NCBI GenBank assembly: GCA_028564705.1
Contig: JAPXFQ010000911.1
Location: 372,001 to 436,000 of the forward strand
Reading direction: 5' to 3'
DNA from: Apricaphanius iberus
Lineage: Eukaryota > Chordata > Actinopteri > Cyprinodontiformes > Aphaniidae
Length of the DNA stretch: 64,000 nt
Part shown: piece after piece, positions 34,353 to 45,700 of the stretch
Layout of the letters: every line of letters starts with the position of its first letter
How positions within the stretch are numbered: the stretch's first letter is position 1
Position numbers and translations under genes: made by a program
Notes under the pieces: model-generated
The model's database searches: none
The model's input: only the letters and a program-made list of their open reading frames with translations
What the model was told of the DNA's origin: nothing

Positions 34353-36770
34353 TTAGTGCGGGTGGATTTTAGAGGTTTCGTAAACCTCAAGGCTCCTCAG
34401 GGAGAGTGCTGTGCTGCTGTCAACCCTCAGACTCATTTGCAATGTTTGAGCAAAATTGTACATGTTTCGCTGTGTGGAAAACAACTCTGAGAAGTTCAGA
34501 AACACTTTTCTCCATCCAATCCAACCAGCTTGCACACACTTCTTCACGTCTTTTCCAAACTCTTCATTACTCTGTACTGTTGACCCTAAGTACACAAAGT
34601 CCTTTACTTTCTTCACTACCAATCCCTGTAACTTCACCATTCCACCTGTGTCTTTCTCGTTTACATACATGTATTTTGTCTTGCTGTTACTAATCTTCAT
34701 TCCTCTCTTTCCAGTGCATACCTCCATCTCTCTAGCTTTTCCACCACCAATCTGCTCTCTCTCTGGAGATTACAATGCCATCTGTTCAAACATCATAGCC
34801 CATGGAGACTCCTATCTAAAATCATCTGTCAGCTGATCCATCACCAAAGCAAACAAGAAGGGGCCCAGAGCGGATCCTTGATGGAGTCCCACCTCCACCT
34901 TGAGCTCCTCTGTCACTCCTACAACATAACTGTTGCACTGCTGTCTCGTCTCACAGCTCTCATACATGTCCTGCACCACTCTAACATACTTCTCTGTCTC
35001 TCCAGATTGCCTCATGCAAAACCATAGCTCTTCTCTTGGCACCCTGTCCTAAGATTTCTCTAAAATTGCAAAAATTGCATCTGTAATACTCTTTCTTGGC
35101 ATGAAACCATGCTGCTGCTCAAAAATGTTTACTTCTCACTGAAGCCTAGCTTCCACCACTCTTTTCCACAGCTTCATTGCATGACTCAGTAACTTTATTC
35201 CTCTGTAATTGTCACACATCTCCCTTGTTCCTAAAGACATGCACTAGAAAACTTTTCCACCATTACTCAGGCCTCTTGGTTTTGCTGAAGAACTTAGTCA
35301 AAAACTTTACTGCCACCTCTCCTAAACACTTCCATACCTCCACAGGTATGTCATCAGGACCAACTGCCATTCCCGTCTTCATCCTCTTCAAAGCTATCCT
35401 CAGCTCATCCTTACTAATTTAGCTATTTCCTGATCCACAACAGAAACCTCTTCTACTCTACAGTATTTCTCATTTTCCTCATTCATCAGCTGTTCAAAGT
35501 ACTCATTCCATCTTCCCATCACACTCTTGGCACATGTCAGTACATTTCCATCCCTATGCTTGATCGTCCTTACCTGTTGCACATCCTTTCCATCTCTGTC
35601 TCTCTGCCTCACCAACCTATACAAATCATCCTAGCCCTCTTCAAAATCCACAACACTAGCATAAAGGTCATTATACACCCTTTGTTTGGCCTTTGCCACC
35701 TCTACCTTCATCATGCAATGCATCTGCCAGTACTCCTGTTGGCTTTGCTCAGTCCTCTCAGTATCCCACTTCTTCTTAGCTAACTTCTTTCTTTGTATAT
35801 GTTCCTTTGTTGTTCCAATACCAAGTCTCCTTATCTATTTTCCTTCTTCCAGATTACACACCAAGTACCCTTCTACCCGTCTCCCTAATCACATTAGCTG
35901 CAGCTGTCCAGTGATCAGGGACACCTCTTGACCACCAAGAGCCTCTTTCAATACCTCCCTGAAAACCTCAAAGCACTCTTCTTTTTTCAGTTTCCACCAC
36001 TTGATCCTCTGCTCTGTCTTTGTTCTCTTCACCTCCTCACCATCAGTTTCATCTTACAAACCACCACCCTATGCGGGTAGCTACACTCTCACCCATCACT
36101 ACTTTGCAGTCACTAATCTCTTTGAGATCACATCTACATAGGATGTCGTCCACCGGAGTGCTCCTAGCTCCACTATTCTAAGTCAACTTAGGTACATGCC
36201 TCTTCCGCAAGAGTGTGTTTACAACAGCCATTTCCGTCCTTTTTGCAGTCTACCAGAATCAGTCTTCTTCATTCCTATCCTGGATACCAAGCCTGCCCAT
36301 AACTTCTTCATCACCTCTGTTCCATTCGCCAACATTGGTTAAAGCCTGCGCCAATCCCGACACTCTCAACTCTTGGGATACCCTGCATCAAATCATCAAG
36401 TTCACTCCAGAGTTTCTGCTTCTCTTCTAACTTTCATCCTACCTGTCAGGCATAACTGCTGACAACATTCATAATTATTCCCTCCATTTCAAGCTTCACA
36501 CTCATCAGCCCACATGGTACCCTTTTCGCTTCCAGAACATTCCTAGCAAAAGCCTCCTTCAAGATAACTCATACTCCATTTTTCTTTCTAAGTACCCCAA
36601 GGTAGAACAACTTGAACCCTTCTCCTGAGCCTTGCTACTTTTCAGCCAGGTCACCTGAACACATATAATATCCATCTTCCTTCTCTGCATCATATAAACC
36701 AGCTCTCTAGCTTTACATTTCATAGTCCCAACATTCAGTTCTCCCTACTTCAAGTCCCTACTTTTAATTC
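34353..36770 (-). pseudogene. RTE-like LINE ORF (endonuclease plus RT), broken
   Basis: Reading on minus: GELNVGTMKCKARELVYMMQ (EN start, about 36740), KDGNGCCKHTLAEEACT region (about 36200), MYRLVRQRDRDGKDVQQVRT and GRWNEYFEQLMNEENEKYC (35400-35624), VPREELW-like PREELWFCMRQSGETEKYV and VEVGLHQGSALGPFLFALVM (34812-35042), then KISNSKTKYMYVNEKDTGGM and KDFVYLGSTVQSNEEFGK (34353-34727). Where the catalytic F/YADD block belongs (about 34785-34800) the reading is MMFEQMAL, so the metal-binding aspartates are gone. Confidence 0.8.
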
Positions 36771-37050
36771 CACCCTCTTGAATTTCCTATTCCCTGTCCG
36801 GCTACCAACACGCCTTTCTCCGCTTCTCCTTCAACCAACAGTAGTCCAATTTCCTCTGACTTCCTGTGGGTCAACAGCACCGGTGGCAGTTGCTGTTAAT
36901 TCAGGCCTCTACCGATCTGGTATGGAGTTCAAGTTTGTGATTCGCATATTCGATTTGGCTTAGCTTTTACGTCGGATGCCCTTCATGACATAACCCTCAG
37001 CATTTTTACGGACTTGGGACCGGCATACCCAGCATGGAATGCAAATGCTC
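34353..37050 (-). mobile_element. RTE-like LINE, near full length, decayed
   Basis: Minus-strand element whose 5' end is near 37050 and whose RT C-terminus is near 34353. The right end on plus, cggatgcccttcatgacata then acttgggaccggcatacccagc, is the reversed 5' leader familiar from this fish LINE. Endonuclease motifs occur in order from about 36760 down to 35860, a linker at 35400-35624, and RT pieces at 34353-35042. Numerous stops and frameshifts are present. Confidence 0.8.
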
Positions 37051-37245
37051 AGGGTTTTTTGTTTTTTTTTCTTGTTTTTTTCTTTTGTAATCTAATAGTT
37101 AATTGTTTTGTAATCTAATAGTAGATTGTTATAGAAGTTATTGACATGGGGATACCACGCCCGTTCACCACTGGAGATAAGCACCAGTCCCTGACGACCC
37201 TTTAAAAAGAGAAGCGGAATAAATAATGGATGGAATTTATTTACC
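37051..37245. repeat. T-rich low-complexity stretch and repeat tail
   Basis: A T-rich run (37057-37090), a tandem pair of ttgttttgtaatctaatagt-like words, and a terminal gcggaataaataatggatgg resembling the GGAT-type tail of a SINE. No gene. Confidence 0.4.
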
Positions 37246-38776
37246 TGGACTCTGTGCATTGAGTTGAAAAAAAATAATTACGTAAAGTGGTAAGGGGAGG
37301 TGTCAATACTAATCAGTAAAAATAATGGACAGCCTTCATAATTTTCTGGCACCGTCCTAAAGAAACTGTCAAATAATGAGAATATTTGGTTAATGCAACC
37401 CCTAATGTGGCTTATTCCTCTTGCTTTGTTTTTTCGCATATAATTCCAATTTGAAATGTTGTTCGATGCCCTCAGTGGAATAATTCCAACCTTTCTAAAG
37501 GCTCGTTAATGATATTAACTCTTGTTGCCTCCAAGAGTTGCCAAAACCTCTGGAGGAATTGTTTCGGCACTGACTGCTCTCGTTGTAAACATGAAGTTAG
37601 CTACGACAGCTTGTCCAAGTTAGCAACAGCAACTAAGGACAGCAGACCTTAGTGGAAACTGAGCCACAGGTCAATTGAGTAACAGGTTTAGTGGGCGAAA
37701 TTGTCTGTTAGTTGGACATTAATAGAGTTGAAAAAGTAGCAACACAGCAATGGAGGACATGGAGGCTATGTTAAACATCGTTCTTAAAAATCTCAAACAG
37801 TCACTTGGAAAAACTCAACAGTGACTGTTGATTTTTTAAAAATGAAGGGTTGGATTATTGTAAGGAACCCACTGTTGTGAGGCAACCAGAGACTCCAACG
37901 GCTTACTAATCAGTGACAAACTTCTGACATTGTGTTTGCAGCCTGACTTGAGACGCTTGGAACCCTAGTGAAGTAGGTTCTAAAGAATGTGCTGGTAACA
38001 GTTAACCATTACGAGTGGAAGACCCCGATAGCTTGAGTTGAGTTAAACTGAGTAGGTGTTTGTGTAAAAGGGTCAGTTCTAAAATTATGGTTATTACCAT
38101 GCTTAGTGTTTATCAGAATAGAGGCAATAAATAAAGGTTTTCACTTTGCTTTCTTCTCACAGCAACATGGTCTGTTGTACAGCCCTAACGGAAAGCCTTT
38201 TGAAAGCTGAACACAATTATTTTTTGTTTGTTTGTTGCATCATTATTTCACAGGAAATAAATTTCTAAACTTTCTCTCATGCTTCATAGAGTGGCTTTAT
38301 ATATTATAAAAATGTTTTATTTATTCAGCAGACTTCTTTCAGTTGCTGTTAGCTTTCTGGAAATAGAATGTGTGACTTTATGTGCCTACACAAAAAGCCC
38401 GAGCAGCCCCTTTCTCTATGAGGAACCTGTAACTGGAACTACAACTTCCAGCGTCCCCAGGGTGAGAATGGCCTTCAAGCACTGCTGCTCCACCTTTTCT
38501 GGTAAGGAAATCTCATCTTATTTCTTTCATGAGCCTCATCTGCTGCCTGCCCGTTGGACTATTATTGCAAAGTAATCAGCCATGGAGAGTTTGATTACAA
38601 AGTCATGGCTGAATGAATGATCGTTCATTATCTCTCCTTAATACTGGATTTGACAATAAAATTACAAATCTCAATGAGTTTGTTTTAACCTGGTAATCTG
38701 GCTTCCTTCCACAATACAACAGTATGGAGTATTGTGCATCAATGAGTTCAAATGAGAGGGGCTCACATTATTGAAA
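37246..38776. other. Spacer, no gene seen
   Basis: AT-rich sequence without recognisable coding or repeat content. The small frame at 38279-38575 has no similarity I can name. Confidence 0.35.
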
Positions 38777-38798
38777 ACAATATATATATATGTAAAGG

Positions 38799-38900
38799 AT
38801 AATGCCCGACGAGGTGTACATTATCAGAAAATAATGGACGACGCGGTTGCTTCCGCGTCATCCATTATTTTCTGATAATGGACACCTCGAAGGGCATTAT
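38799..38900. repeat. 48-bp-arm palindrome
   Basis: Arms 38799-38846 and 38853-38900 are inverted complements at 44 of 48 positions around the 6-nt loop ttgctt. The left arm starts ataatgcccgacgaggtgta and the right arm ends cacctcgaagggcattat. It can extrude as a stable hairpin. Confidence 0.9.
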
Positions 38901-39341
38901 CGCGCTTATACCATGGTCACTTACGAAAGAAGGACATACTTAATCAATTAATACTTTCATGTATTTTAGAGATAACATCGCAAGGTTTTTTATATAAGTC
39001 GAGCGCACTATTTAATATCTCCCGTATACAGGTGTTGCCAAGCAACGTGGCCAGAGCGAGCCGACCGAAGCGATTTATCCATGATGGGAAGTGAGATGAT
39101 GGCTTTACCTTACGTTACGTGATACTAAATATCATTTCAGAAGGCCAGTACACTACTTACTGCTTGTGTGTGTCCAGAGGATGATGCTAATAAGGTTGAG
39201 ACTCCGTTGCCCTTTGAGCCAGCACAATAATTTAGAACTGTCATCAGGCAATTTGACGGGATGCCTTTCGTAGGTGTACATTATCACTTTTTAATGTACA
39301 CCCTTCAGCCAATCAAAATCGAGTATTCACCCCAACCATGG

Positions 39342-39346
<5 letters not shown>
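38799..39346. mobile_element. TIR-type DNA element with internal hairpins
   Basis: Right of the long palindrome, ttataccatggt (38906-38917) is the exact inverted partner of accatggtataa (39335-39346). A second hairpin, ggtgtacatta (39273) / taatgtacacc (39292), lies near the right end and shares gtgtacattatca with the big palindrome. This layered inverted structure suggests a non-autonomous DNA transposon or two related copies. The superfamily is not clear and no transposase is present. Confidence 0.5.

Positions 39347-39408
<62 letters not shown>
39346..39408. repeat. (AT)n microsatellite
   Basis: About 60 nt of uninterrupted AT dinucleotides directly after the right end of the TIR element. 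Confidence 0.95.
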
Positions 39409-39409
<1 letters not shown>

Positions 39410-39411
<2 letters not shown>

Positions 39412-40732
39412 TTTATACCCAAAGCATATTGCACTAATGCTTTTAAGTGTTTAGTTCAAAATGTTTGAGTGGTAGGCTAAAAATATGGGTCGGTTCACAT
39501 CAATCAGGCTGAACTAAGTTTAGAATTAGAGGGAGAGACTTGCACATTGTAGTGTAAGGGTAAACTGGAGGTGCTAGATTACCCCTACGTAGAAGTATGA
39601 GCATTAATTTAATGTTAATATTGTATATCTTAGGGAGTGGCAACATGTAAAGAATTTTGGCTTTTTGCATGTTTTACTCAAATGTCCTATCAGGTGCCTT
39701 GCCCAGGTTGTACTGTAGTTCTCAACTAATGCCTGATAGGCTCTAGCTTCCCAAAGCTAAATAGGATGAATGAGGTGCAAAAGAATTAAAGTAATAAATA
39801 GTTGCATTAGTTAAATGTATGCTTGCTCAGTGAGCCTAATATAAGTTTTAGTTACTTTTGTCATTACCATTAATTAATACACACCCCTTTTGGGTAATCT
39901 TTCCAGTGCACAAAGACTGTTATATGTTTAATAACCACAACATACTTCCTCAATGTCTGAATCTAATTACAACAGAAAAATAAATTGTGTTATTTGACTT
40001 GCATATTCTAAATGAAAAACTTTATCTCACCACTATAAACCTATATTAAAAATGTATTTCTGACCTAAGAATATGATTTTCACAATACCTAAAAAAGTGC
40101 ATTGTATTTTTAAGAAAAAATAATACATATGTGACATGGATACTGCAGTACCTAAACACTTGATCAAAGTCACCAATGTTAAAAGATTGCAAGGATCCTT
40201 TTTCAGTAATAGACCTGGAGTGATAAAAAAATATTAAGGCTGTTATTAGAATGCATGAGAAGGGGTGTGACTGACTGAGCAGCTGATATAACGATCAATG
40301 ATCATGCACCATGTTTCTCTCCAACTAAAACCAATCTGCCAGGATTACAATAGGTTAGTGCTAACTGGTTATGAGGATCAAACATGAAGGTGAGTGACAT
40401 CAGATATGTATGTTAAAGGCTCTAATTTCGAAGTAAGAAAGGAAATAGTTATTGGTTGCTGGACAAAGACAGCACAATAGGCAATTAGAAAACACTTACT
40501 AACTTGAGCAATGAAGAAACTTTCCCACCACCTTTAATTTACTGTGGAAGGATTTTTAAATTATAGATTAAAGGCAGATTTAATGACCATGAAACGATAT
40601 GGCTATACTGCAAGTGGCTAACCAATGTCAGCAAACAATGCTAAAGCAGGACGATAAGTCGCTAAGATGCTAAGCTATAGAGAAAACTGAATGGGCAACA
40701 ATGCATCTACATTTTAAATGAATCAATATCTG
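39410..40732. other. Spacer, no gene seen
   Basis: AT-rich sequence with no recognisable feature. Confidence 0.4.
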
Positions 40733-40739
40733 CAATATT

Positions 40740-41300
40740 TCAATTCAATTCAATTCAGTTTATTTATATAGCGCCATTTCACAACAGATGTCATCTCAAG
40801 GCACTTTACAAAAAGAGTTATTACAATACAATGTTTAGTGTAGAAATTACAGAACCACAGAAGATTGCGTCGTGGAATTCTCAGCAATCCCTCATACTGA
40901 GCAAGCATGCAGCAACAGTGGGAAGGAAAAACTCCCTTTTAACAGGAAGAAACCTCCGGCAGAACCAGGCTCAGCACAAGCGGTTATCTGCCGCGACCGT
41001 CTGTGGCTTGGAGAATACATAACAGAGACACAGAAAGAGCAATAGAACTGATGCAGAAGTTTGTTGCAGGACGTGGAGAATTTTCCGTCACTGCAATGCC
41101 ATCTTAGTCAGGGTCGTCAAGCAGGGCTAATCCGGAGCACCTACTATAATAGAAAACAGGTTAGTGCTTGAATTGACAGCACATCATGCAGTTGGGGAGA
41201 AGTAGGAGAGAAAGTAGGAACAGACCCTAATAATGTCCTCCAACAGCCTAGCCTAAAGCAGCATAGCTACTAACATTAACCTGTCTCCTAGCTACTAGGA
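40740..41300 (-). mobile_element. L2 3' UTR with (GAATT)n tail, minus orientation
   Basis: Plus-strand start caattcaattcaattcag is the reversed pentameric tail. tagcgccatttcacaacaga, aacaggaagaaacctccggc and taaagcagcatagctactaa follow in the reversed order of the L2 end at 54940-55320. It continues to about 41300, where it meets 28S rRNA sequence. caatatt occurs just left of the tail (40733-40739) and again at 41730-41736 beyond the rRNA part. Confidence 0.85.
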
Positions 41301-41316
41301 GACCTGGCTACCAACA

Positions 41317-41715
41317 CTCTGTCTGAGTCCTCCTGATCGAGGCTCAGCCGTGGACGGTGTAGGGCCGGTAACGGCCCCCGTCATGCCGGGGTCTTCTCGG
41401 AGTCGGGTTGTTTGAGAATGCAGCCCAAAGTGGGTGGTAAACTCCATCTAAGGCTAAATACCGGCACGAGACCGATAGTCGACAACTATCTTAAGGAAAA
41501 ATAGACAGAACTGAGAGGACAGAGTTGAAGAGGGCGATAAACGTTTAAGAGATAAACGGGTGGGGTCCGCACCGTCTGCCCGGGGGATTCAACCCGGCAG
41601 GTAATGGGCGGCCGCACTGTGCGGGAGGATCCCCTTGAGGGACCTCTCTCCGGCGCTGGCTGGCCCCCGTGGGGCTCCTTGCCTATTTGCAAGGAGCATT
41701 TCGCCCAAGGGGACT
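41317..41715 (+). rRNA. 28S rRNA fragment (5' domain to D2), pseudogene
   Basis: The segments gagtcctcctgatcgaggct, ccggtaacggcccccgtcat, gtcgggttgtttgagaatgc, ggtggtaaactccatctaag, ctaaataccggcacgagacc, gtaaacgggtgggg-like agataaacgggtggggtccg and gggggattcaacccggcagg are, in order, eukaryotic large-subunit rRNA from upstream of D1/D2 into D2. The central part (41480-41560) has many substitutions and small deletions compared with functional 28S, so it is a diverged pseudogene of about 0.4 kb. It lies in opposite orientation to the adjacent L2 end. Confidence 0.9.
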
Positions 41716-42254
41716 ATGAAGAAAATACACAATATTCTACCGGTACGATGGTAATGTGTCTGAAGAATATTAGACAAAGTGCATCAACAATGGCTGTATG
41801 TAATGTTCTATTTACTCTTAATTCCTTGGATGATGCTGGGCTATTATACATTACTATACCTGTGATGTCCAGCTGACTCTGCCAGCTCCAGGTTTTGTGT
41901 ATAGAAAGACATAGGTGAATCTTTAAAACATTAGAATATCATGGAAAGGATAATTTATTTCAGTAATTCAACTTAAACTGTTAAACCAATAAATTATAAA
42001 TTATAGACAAATATATTACATACAAAAGCACGCTATTTCAAGCCTTTATTTATTATAATTGTGATGAATATGGTTAACAGTTTAAAATACAAATAAAAAG
42101 AAATTCAAAATCTAAGGAAATAATAATATTGTAAAAAGGTTCAAAACTTTAGGCTCAAAGTATTACACTTTAATCAGCTAATTAATCCAAAACGCATACA
42201 AAGGGCTCCTGGGCTTTTAAATGGTCCCAGTCTGGTACAGTAGGAATCATAATC

Positions 42255-43080
42255 ATGGTGAAGACTGCTGACCGGTCAACTATACAAAAAAAAAACATAA
42301 TTGAAACTCTCCACAAAAAGGAGAAGCTTCAAAAGATTATTGCAAAAGAGGTTGGATGTTCCCAAAGTTGTGTATCAAAGCAAATAAATAGAAAGTTATG
42401 TGGAAGGGGAAAGTGTGGAAGAAGAAGGTGCACAAGCAGCAGGGATGACAACAGCCTGGAGATTTTCAAGAAAAGGCATTCCTAAATTGTTGAGGACCTT
42501 CACAAGGAGTTGTCTGAGCCTAGAGGTAGTGCATCAAGAGCCACCACACAGACAGATCCTGGACATGGGCTTCAACTTCATCTGGTCAAGCCGCTGCTGA
42601 TCTGTTGCTTACTGGTCCAAGGTCATCTATTCTGATGGGAATTTTGAATCACATTTAGAAACCAAGGTCCCAGAAGCTGGAGGATGAATGGAGAGGGATA
42701 CAATCCAAGATGCTTGAAGTTCAGTGTGACGTTTCCAGAGTCTGTTGATTTAGGGAGCAATTTTATCTGCTGGTGTTGGTCCACTTGGCTTTATTAAATC
42801 CAGTGTCAATGAAGCCATCTACCAAAACATTTGGGAGCACTTCACGGTTCCTTCCACAGAAAAGCTTTATGAAGATACTGACTTCACTTCCCTGCAAGTA
42901 AAAGTACCAAAGCCTGGTTCCCCCCATGGGATTACTGTAACTGATTGGCCAATAAACTCGCCTAACCTGAACCCCACAGAGAATCTACGGGACATTGCCA
43001 AAAGAAAGATGAGAGACATGAGACCAAACCATGCAGAAGAGCTGAAGGCTCATGGTCTTCCATAAGACTTCAGTTGAGTC
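42255..43080 (+). pseudogene. Tc1-type transposase remnant
   Basis: ATG at 42255 opens the N-terminal helix-turn-helix MVKTADRSTIQKKNIIETLH, then IIAKEVGCSQSCVSKQINRK and a basic GKCGRRRCTSSRDD stretch, until a stop at 42485. Later frames carry RATTQTDPGHGLQLHLVKPL-like and SKVIYSDGNFE readings (the first catalytic Asp region is preserved as YSDG near 42627), and near 42950 NSPNLNPTENLRDIAKRKMR, the block with the third catalytic Glu (DD34E type). The second catalytic block (normally QQD-APAH) is lost. Frameshifts occur throughout. Confidence 0.75.
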
Positions 43081-43336
43081 ACAGGCTGATACTACCCATG
43101 CCATGACTAACTGAGGCAGTAATTGATGCAAAAGGGGACTGAACCAAGTAATGAGTATAAGTATGCATCATTATAATTTTCAGATGTCTGACGTCACTCT
43201 ATTTAAGATCCTTGTTTTATTGATTTCATGTTATATTCAAATTTTCTAAGATTTTGATTTCAGGGTATTTATAAGCTGTAAACAATAATCATCAAAGCTA
43301 TGACAAATAAAGGCTCCCTTTGCAATTAATAAGTCC

Positions 43337-43348
43337 ATGTTGGCTTCA
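43337..43348. repeat. Left 12-bp target duplication of SINE
   Basis: atgttggcttca, repeated exactly at 43711-43722 on the other side of the SINE. Confidence 0.9.
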
Positions 43349-43710
43349 GGCTGCACGGTGGCGCAGTGGTTAGCACTGTTGCCTTGCAGCAAGAAGGTCG
43401 TGGGTTCGTATCCCGGTCCAGGGTCTTTCTGCATGGAGTTTGCATGTTCTCCCCGTGCATGCGTGGGTTCTCTCCGGGTACTCCGGCTTCCTCCCACAGT
43501 CCAAAAACATGCATGATAGGTGAATTGATCATTCTAAATTGTCCGTAGGAATGAATGTGAGTGTGAATGGTTGTCTGTCTCTCTGTGTTGGCCCTGCAAC
43601 AGACTGGCGTCCTGTTCAGGGTGTACCCTGCCTAACGCCTGATAATTGCTGGGATAGGCTCCAGCTGCCCCGTGACCCTGAATTGGATAAGCGGTTAAGA
43701 AGATGGATGG
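43349..43710 (+). mobile_element. tRNA-derived SINE, 362 bp
   Basis: The head contains an A-box-like tggcgcagtggttagcac and a B-box-like gtgggttcgtatcccggtcc spaced as in a tRNA gene, so an internal RNA polymerase III promoter. The body continues ttctccccgtgcatgcgtgg, ctccggcttcctcccacagt and ataggctccagctgccccgt, and the tail is a GGAT-type repeat (gaagatggatgg). Exact 12-bp target duplications flank it. It is inserted in the Tc1-type element, so it is younger than that element. Confidence 0.9.
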
Positions 43711-43722
43711 ATGTTGGCTTCA
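43711..43722. repeat. Right 12-bp target duplication of SINE
   Basis: Second copy of atgttggcttca. The Tc1-type sequence continues directly after it. Confidence 0.9.
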
Positions 43723-43775
43723 CCTTTTAAGCTGAATCGCTGAAATAAATCAACTTTAGCAATATATTCGTCAGA

Positions 43776-44027
43776 GCCGATCACCTATTGTTAGCACCTG
43801 TGTTCCCTGATTCTCTTCACCCAGTCCCAGCGGCATGAGCGGGCACTGGGGGGCAGTGCCTTCCCACAGAGACAGCTGTGACCACCCTGGGCAGTTTGGC
43901 AATGAATTGACTGTGCAACACATTTTGTACCAGTCGGTGGCAGTAGTGCACCTATTTGTTGTTTGCAGATTGTTTATAAATCCAAAGAAGAAGTGTCATT
44001 TTAGTCTAACTAGCATGCTAACCGTAG
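43776..44027. other. Spacer, no gene seen
   Basis: Mixed-composition sequence between two DNA transposons; nothing recognised. Confidence 0.35.
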
Positions 44028-44604
44028 CCCTGCATCTGAATCCTTAGTATTTACTACATGCTACTTAGTAACTACTATTTGACGGTTGATGTAGGAAATA
44101 CTGCGTAGCAAACGATCGAGTAGTAGGCATGAAATTGAATGTACTGTTCCACCATTTTGCGTGTCCTTTGACCTGGATGTTTACTTTACGTAAGGTCACA
44201 TGTGGTCTGGTTAAACAATGACTTATCAACTTAAATGTTTAATCAGTTGTCAAAAAACAATGAAAGTATCCATCCATTTTGTAAACCGCTTAATCCTCAA
44301 GGGGTCGCGGGGGGGCTGGTGCCTATCTCCAGCTGTCAACAGGCGAGAGGCAGGGTACACCTTGGCAACGAAATTGCAGTGGTGTCAATGTTTGACAGTC
44401 CCTCAATACTCGAGGTCATTCATCTTCTATGAAATCGGGGAATACAATGCATTGAGAGATAGCGTAGTGTGGTGGTAGTATATATCAAGGAACTTTATGC
44501 CTACTACTCCAATCCATACTGGAGATTCAGATCTACTACATTGCTCGCATACTTCTTTTCACCCTACTACGTAGCAAGCGTAGTAGAGGTATTCGGATGC
44601 AGCC
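44028..44604. mobile_element. Non-autonomous DNA transposon, ctgcatc(c/t)gaat termini
   Basis: Left end ccctgcatctgaatcc and right end ggtattcggatgcagcc are imperfect inverted repeats. Subterminal words tactacatgctacttagtaa and ccctactacgtagcaagcgt repeat the CTACT/AGTAG theme of a known fish MITE. It contains a reversed SINE tail at 44268-44365. Confidence 0.55.
44268..44365 (-). mobile_element. SINE 3'-tail fragment, minus orientation
   Basis: atccatccattttgtaaacc, ggtcgcgggggggctggtgc and gaggcagggtacaccttgg are the reversed 3' third of the SINE type at 43349-43710. Inserted within the TIR element. Confidence 0.65.
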
Positions 44605-45479
44605 TAGTTCTAATGAAAGTTAGTAAGAGATACAGACAAGGATGGGGATTATGAAGGTTTTGAGTGGCAGAGAATGCTGGATTTCGGACATAAGATTTGT
44701 TTTGGACTAACTATTTAAATGGAGGAAATTAATTGGACCATTGTGGACGAAAAAAAATACGTTTTTTGTTTGAGGTGGCTGTTCTGGGTTTTTGTTAAAT
44801 TCCTCTTCAAACTATAAGTTGTCAATTGTTTCCATGCTTTTTGAGTGATTTGACAAAAGCTTAAAGCTCTTGATGTGTTTCTTCACTCACACTCTGATTC
44901 ATATCACTAACTGGAGTACATCATTTTAATTATGAGCAGAGATAGGATTGTGTTGAATCTCAACTTGTTTCTTTAGAATTATGATTTTTTTTCCATATTT
45001 AAAATTATATGGTGCCAAGCAGAAACCTTATGAGGTTAGGCGGGCTTTCTTTTAAAGTAGAAGACAGCAACTGATATCTGGAGGCAGCGAGTAAACAATA
45101 TCAAAGTAGTTTACGGCAAAATTGAGCATGCCAGCAAGTAGTAATAATTTAACTCGCAAGAAGCACCAGTAACGCTTACGAAAAGCGGGATTCCACCATT
45201 CGTACTTTAGTGCGATTTAACCCAAATTAACCTCTATAGAGGAAGCTAGCACAATTACATACACAATCAGACTGCAGATTTGTGACAGCGGCTTGTCCGC
45301 GGCTCCTTTTGGTGTACGAAAACAAAGGTTCTGATCACCGAATTAGAACAGACCGATCGTTCAGGAACTCCTGAATCTACCTCGACCAGCCGGCCTTTAT
45401 AAGATGTATAGAAAGGGTGTCAACAAAGGCAGATGGGATATAAAAATGTGAGGGGGTTAAATAAAAATGTGCTCACCCC
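44605..45479. other. Spacer, no gene seen
   Basis: AT-rich left part. 45100-45420 has more CpG and several short inverted words but no identifiable element. Confidence 0.3.
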
Positions 45480-45700
45480 CCCAAAAAAATATGCCAATCC
45501 CTGCCCAGCTAAATTTCCCTGGCACCAGGCCTGTCTTCACCTGCTCCTCCTTGTCCTCCCTTATTTAAGATCCGGTGAGAGCCTCAGACCTCTTCGGATT
45601 ATTGTATTGTCTTACCTATGTTGCTGCCACTCATTAAATCCTTGTTTCCCACCTTCCAATCCATGTCTTTCGTAATTCTGCAGCAATCCCTGACAATATT
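45480..45700 (+). mobile_element. Possible Gypsy LTR remnant
   Basis: ctgcccagctaaatttccct, a TATA-like cttatttaagatccgg, a pyrimidine-rich stretch, attaaatcc and the ending gcagcaatccctgaca resemble the U3-R-U5 of fish chromovirus LTRs, which often end in CTGACA. No partner LTR or flanking duplication was found. Confidence 0.3.

Larger units (their letters stand above)
41930..43775 (+). mobile_element. Tc1/mariner-type transposon, SINE-interrupted
   Basis: Inverted ends: tttatttcagtaattcaact (41948) pairs with the complement of the right-hand gctgaatcgctgaaataaat (43730-43749). The left non-coding part leads into actttaatcagctaattaat and a transposase frame. A 362-bp SINE (43349-43710) sits inside the right non-coding part. 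The copy is diverged and dead. Confidence 0.8.

Noticed and set aside
37057..37090. T-rich run as poly(A) tail of the minus-strand RTE-like LINE
   Set aside because: It lies beyond the 5' side of that element, so it cannot be its 3' tail.
41604..41876. 90-codon plus frame
   Set aside because: Its first third is the 28S rRNA fragment read through; no protein similarity.
43349..43425. Functional tRNA gene in the A/B-box region
   Set aside because: The internal promoter boxes are present, but the acceptor and anticodon stems do not close and the sequence continues into a SINE body with target duplications.
43366..43548. Frames within the SINE
   Set aside because: The sequence is a polymerase III-type SINE; the frames are incidental.
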